Assembly (NCBI RefSeq): GCF_002760615.1
Contig: NZ_AWWI01000164.1
Coordinates: forward strand, 1 to 64,000
Reading direction: 5' to 3'
Source: Puniceibacterium antarcticum
GTDB taxonomy: Bacteria; Pseudomonadota; Alphaproteobacteria; Rhodobacterales; Rhodobacteraceae
DNA: 64,000 bases
A model generated the notes under the pieces. It was not told the DNA's origin, did not search any database, and was given only the letters and a program-made list of their open reading frames with translations. This document shows, one piece after another, positions 60,581-64,000 of this stretch (position 1 is its first letter; every line of letters starts with the position of its first letter). The translations under genes were made by a program, and so were the position numbers.

Positions 60581-63349
60581 TTACGCCATGGCCTTGCGGC
60601 GCGTGACCTTGTCGTTGCGCCCGCGTTGCAGGAACACGATCAGCGCGAGCAGCAGCAGCGCCGGGATGAACATCAGGTATTTAGACGGGGTGTTGACGGG
60701 TTTGAGCACGCGCAGCACCTCCTGATCCCAATCCAGCCCCGCCTCTGATGCCGGTGAGCCGAAGGAGACATCGTCGATGAACATCTTGTCCTCTTCCGTG
60801 CGGAAGATAAGGCCGGCCTTGTCGAGCTTGTCCGCGCCAGTGTCGCCTTCGCCGATGGGCAGCAGGGCGACAAAGGTGATCGGATCGCCAAGGTCATTCA
60901 CGCCAGCCACACGAATGCGCAGCTTGTCCCCGGCGGGCGTATCTTCGGCCGCGGCGGCGATTTCGGTTGGCGATTCTTCGTTGTAGGGCGGAAAGGCCAT
61001 GTCCATCCAGAAGCCCGGGCGGAACAGGGTGAAGGCGACCAGCAGCAGGGCCAGCGATTCATAAAAGCGGTTCTTGGCAAGGAACCAGCCCTGTGTTGCG
61101 GCAGCAAACAGCAGCATGGCGATGGTTGCGATCACAAAGACAAACACGCCCTGATACCAGGTCACGTTGATCAGCAGCAGTTCGGTGTTGAAGATGAACA
61201 GGAAGGGCAGTGCTGCGGTGCGCAGGGAGTAGAAGAAGGCGATGACGCCGGTCTTGATCGGATCGCCCCCCGACACGGCGGCGGCGGCGAAAGAGGCCAG
61301 ACCGACGGGCGGTGTCACATCGGCCATGATGCCGAAGTAGAACACAAACAGGTGGACAGCGATCAGCGGCACGATCAGCCCGTTCTGCTGGCCCAGTGTC
61401 ACGATGACCGGGGCAAGCAGGGCTGAGACGACGATGTAGTTTGCCGTGGTGGGCAGGCCCATGCCAAGGATCAGCGACAGCACGGCGGTGAGCAGCAGGA
61501 TGGCCATGATGTTGCCGCCTGACAGCACCTCGACCACATCGGCGAGGGCAGAGCCGACGCCGGTCTGGCTGACAGCCCCCACGATGATACCGGCGGTCGC
61601 GGTGGCGATGCCGATGCCGATCATGTTGCGCGCGCCGGTCACCATGCCGTCGATCAGGTCGGTGAACCCGGCCTTGAGATCCGCGCCAAGCTGGCTTTCG
61701 CCGCGGAACATCTGCATCAGCGGGCGCTGGGTCAGCAGGATGAAGACCATGTAGGCCGCAGCCCAGAAGGCCGAGAGGCCGGGCGACAGGCGATCCACCA
61801 TCAGCGCCCAGACCAGCACGACAACCGGCAGGATGTAGTGCAGACCAGAGCGGATCGTCGGGCCGGGCAGCGGCAGGCGCGTCACCGGCTCGTTCGGATC
61901 ATCCAGCTTGAGCGGTGCCTCTTTCGAGGCGATGCGCAGCAGGACAACATAGATCGCGCTGAGGGCGACAAAGATGATGTAGCCGGCCGTGTCCGGGAAC
62001 AGGGTGCGGATCCAGCCCATGCCGTAATAGACGATGAAGGACAGCGCGCAGATCATCGCGATGATGAAGGCGATGCCGATCAGGCGCTGCACGATGGGCT
62101 TGGGCGTATAGGCACGCGGCAGCCCCTCCATCCCCGCCTTCAGCGCCTCAAGATGCACGATGTAGACAAGGGCGATGTAGGAGATGACGGCGGGCAGGAA
62201 GGCGTGTTTGACCACATCGAAATAGGGAATGCCGACATATTCGACCATGAGGAAGGCCGCAGCGCCCATGACAGGCGGCATGATCTGACCGTTGACGGAA
62301 CTTGCCACCTCAACCGCGCCGGCCTTTTCAGACGAAAAGCCGACCTTTTTCATCAGCGGGATGGTGAAGGTGCCGGTGGTGACCACGTTGGCGATGGACG
62401 AGCCCGAGATGAGGCCGGTCATGGCAGAGGAAACAACAGCCGCCTTGGCCGGTCCGCCCTTCATATGACCCATCAGGGAAAAGGCGACCTGAATGAAGTA
62501 GTTGCCGGCACCTGCCTTATCCAGCAGCGAGCCGAAGAGCACGAAGAGGAAGACAAAAGAGGTGGACACGCCCAGCGCGATGCCAAAGACGCCTTCGGTC
62601 GTGATCCACTGGTGATTGACGATTTCCGACAGGTTGTTGCCCTTGTGAGCGATCAGGTCGGGCATGTAGGGGCCAAGCACCGTATAGACCAGAAAGACCG
62701 ATGCGACGATCATCAGCGCCGGGCCAAGCGCGCGGCGCGTCGCCTCTAGCAACACCAGAATCCCGATGACGGCGACGACAAAATCCTGAGTGATGGGCGC
62801 GCCGACGCGCCCCGAAATTTCGCGGTAATAGACGTAGAGATAGAGCGCGGTTGCCGCGCCGACCACGGCCAGCGCCCATTCCCAGACGGGGATCTTTTCC
62901 TTGGGTGAGCCGAGGATGACGCAGGCGACCAATGCGGCCACGACAAGCGGAATCCACCAGATGGAAGTGCCGTCCTTGGACCCCATCATGAACAGCGCGC
63001 CAAGGATCACAGGGACGGCGACGCCGAGCACGATCTGGAATTTGGTTTTTGTGGCGGGAAAGGCGGCAAAGGCCAGAAACAACGCAAAGGCAAGGTGGAT
63101 CGAGCGCGCCTCGGTGTCATTGAAGACGCCGAAATTGATCATGAAGGGGATAGGCGATGCGAACCAGAGCTGGAACAGCGACCAGGACAGCGCCACAAGC
63201 ATCAGAAAGAGGCCAACCGATCCTGTGACGTTGCGCCCGCCGGTGTCGGATGATGCGACAAGTGCGTCCAGATCGGTCTGGCTCAGCTCTTCCTGACGGC
63301 GGGCCTCAGCCTCTGTCTCTGCGGCCTTGGTCTGGTCTGTGTCCGACAT
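60581..63349 (-). CDS. TRAP transporter fused permease (TAXI type)
   Basis: A 922-residue membrane protein with about 18 hydrophobic segments, combining the small (DctQ-like) and large (DctM-like) permease subunits. The M part includes GHMKGGPAKAAVVSSAMTGLISGSSIANVVTTGTFTIPLMKKVGF and VASSVNGQIMPPVMGAAAFLMVEYV, the TAXI-TRAP signature, and a C-terminal DUF3394-like domain (about 800-900: LRIRVAGVNDLGDPITFV). It imports an organic acid or similar solute with Na+ symport. It partners with the binding protein at 63459. Confidence 0.93.
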   Translation of the reverse strand: MSDTDQTKAAETEAEARRQEELSQTDLDALVASSDTGGRNVTGSVGLFLMLVALSWSLFQLWFASPIPFMINFGVFNDTEARSIHLAFALFLAFAAFPATKTKFQIVLGVAVPVILGALFMMGSKDGTSIWWIPLVVAALVACVILGSPKEKIPVWEWALAVVGAATALYLYVYYREISGRVGAPITQDFVVAVIGILVLLEATRRALGPALMIVASVFLVYTVLGPYMPDLIAHKGNNLSEIVNHQWITTEGVFGIALGVSTSFVFLFVLFGSLLDKAGAGNYFIQVAFSLMGHMKGGPAKAAVVSSAMTGLISGSSIANVVTTGTFTIPLMKKVGFSSEKAGAVEVASSVNGQIMPPVMGAAAFLMVEYVGIPYFDVVKHAFLPAVISYIALVYIVHLEALKAGMEGLPRAYTPKPIVQRLIGIAFIIAMICALSFIVYYGMGWIRTLFPDTAGYIIFVALSAIYVVLLRIASKEAPLKLDDPNEPVTRLPLPGPTIRSGLHYILPVVVLVWALMVDRLSPGLSAFWAAAYMVFILLTQRPLMQMFRGESQLGADLKAGFTDLIDGMVTGARNMIGIGIATATAGIIVGAVSQTGVGSALADVVEVLSGGNIMAILLLTAVLSLILGMGLPTTANYIVVSALLAPVIVTLGQQNGLIVPLIAVHLFVFYFGIMADVTPPVGLASFAAAAVSGGDPIKTGVIAFFYSLRTAALPFLFIFNTELLLINVTWYQGVFVFVIATIAMLLFAAATQGWFLAKNRFYESLALLLVAFTLFRPGFWMDMAFPPYNEESPTEIAAAAEDTPAGDKLRIRVAGVNDLGDPITFVALLPIGEGDTGADKLDKAGLIFRTEEDKMFIDDVSFGSPASEAGLDWDQEVLRVLKPVNTPSKYLMFIPALLLLALIVFLQRGRNDKVTRRKAMA

Positions 63350-63458
63350 GATTTACTATCCCTGTGGGGGTCTGCGCCCGGATCCGGATCTTTGTCCGGA
63401 ATTCATTTTGGTGCGGAGAGGCGACAGTGCCGCCCCCCCGGGTGTCAGAGGGGTCGGA

Positions 63459-64000
63459 TCACATCCAGCCGCGTTCCTTGTAGTATTTCACCGCGCCGTC
63501 GTGCAGCGGGGCCGACAGACCGTCCTTGATCATGTCCTCTTCCTTGAGGTTTTCAAAGGCGGGGTGCAGTTTCTTGAAACGGTCGAAGTTGTCGAAGACC
63601 GCTTTCACCACCTCATAGACCACATCATCCGGCACGTCGGAGGAGGTGACGAAGGTCGCCTTGACACCAAAGGTGGTCACGTCATCGGGTGAGCCCGCAT
63701 ACATGCCGCCGGGGATTGTGGCATAGGCGTAGAACGGGTTGTCAGCGACCAGCTTGTCGATGGCTTCGCCCTGCACGGGAACAAGGTTCGCGTCGATGGT
63801 GGACACGGCTTCCTGGATCGAACCGTTCGGGTGGCCGACGGTGTAGATGATTGCATCCACCTTGTTGTCACCCAGAGCGGCGGCCTGTTCGGCGGGCTTG
63901 AGTTCAGAGGCGAGCGCGAAGTCGTCCATGGACCAACCCTTGGCGTCCAGCACGACCTGCATCGTGGCCAGCTGACCCGAACCGGGGTTTCCGACATTGA
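63459..64000 (-). CDS. TAXI-family TRAP solute-binding protein (C-terminal part)
   Basis: The frame is open to the right edge, so the N-terminus is outside the window; about 180 residues are seen. NVGNPGSGQLATM, then ELKPAEQAAALGDNKVDAIIYTVGHPNGSIQEAV and FGVKATFVTSSDVPDDVVYEVVKAVFDN, is the TAXI (TRAP-associated extracytoplasmic immunogenic) pattern. It lies 109 bases before the permease gene on the same strand and supplies its substrate. Confidence 0.92.
   Translation of the reverse strand, partial: NVGNPGSGQLATMQVVLDAKGWSMDDFALASELKPAEQAAALGDNKVDAIIYTVGHPNGSIQEAVSTIDANLVPVQGEAIDKLVADNPFYAYATIPGGMYAGSPDDVTTFGVKATFVTSSDVPDDVVYEVVKAVFDNFDRFKKLHPAFENLKEEDMIKDGLSAPLHDGAVKYYKERGWM

Overview
The window looks like the chromosome of an alphaproteobacterium of the Rhodobacteraceae (Roseobacter group). 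The evidence is a GC-rich sequence with typical Rhodobacterales gene sets: a hmu heme operon, periplasmic formate dehydrogenase with DUF3305/DUF3306 partners, a TAXI-type TRAP transporter, an LdtR-like MarR regulator, ThyX, SdhE and ParE. The assignment rests on gene content and protein motifs read by eye; no database search was run.

Layout. 1-4.6 kb is an accessory edge: the tail of a DUF2971-like gene, a small XRE-type regulator with an inverted repeat in front, a secreted cyclase-family protein, a damaged hypothetical gene cut by an IS3 remnant, and a piece of an IS4 transposase. 4.6-20.8 kb is an iron acquisition island. It holds a Tat-exported PhoD-like phosphatase, a hemP operon, hmuSTUV plus a siderophore-interacting flavoprotein, a divergent TonB receptor/Cys-rich protein/ExbB/TonB operon (no ExbD), and a second ABC importer for a siderophore with a divergent methyltransferase. 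Copies of GTTGAC-N7-GTCGGG lie at the promoters and suggest one iron regulon. 20.9-32.3 kb is mostly core: tRNA-Leu(UAA), an Lrp/AsnC regulator, rhomboid protease, inositol monophosphatase, an outer-membrane barrel, ThyX, glyoxalase, DUF1194, an LdtR-like regulator, SdhE and XRE.

32.4-39.2 kb has aspartate aminotransferase, ParE, AT-rich hypothetical genes coupled to thyX and parE, a 42-residue Lys-rich protein, a lipoprotein with HEMTH, and a vanadium-haloperoxidase-like protein that has lost most catalytic residues. 39.6-52.6 kb is a formate dehydrogenase region. The plus strand carries DUF3305, DUF3306, TorD, a Tat mini-protein, FdhA, FdhB, FdhC and a 49-residue membrane peptide. The minus strand carries a four-cluster Fe-S protein, methionine aminopeptidase, DUF6494, Mrp, a biotin/lipoate-ligase-like protein and DUF6505.

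52.5-64 kb is a one-strand run: TAXI-TRAP importer, nitrilase-family amidase, Orn/Lys/Arg decarboxylase, ATP-grasp ligase, C45 acyltransferase/hydrolase and a class III aminotransferase. Together these look like an uncharacterised pathway that imports a substrate, makes an amine, and builds or breaks an amide. This is the best candidate in the window for an undescribed system. A vanadium-haloperoxidase-like pseudoenzyme, the iron-box array and a repeated 3' hairpin element are further points of interest.
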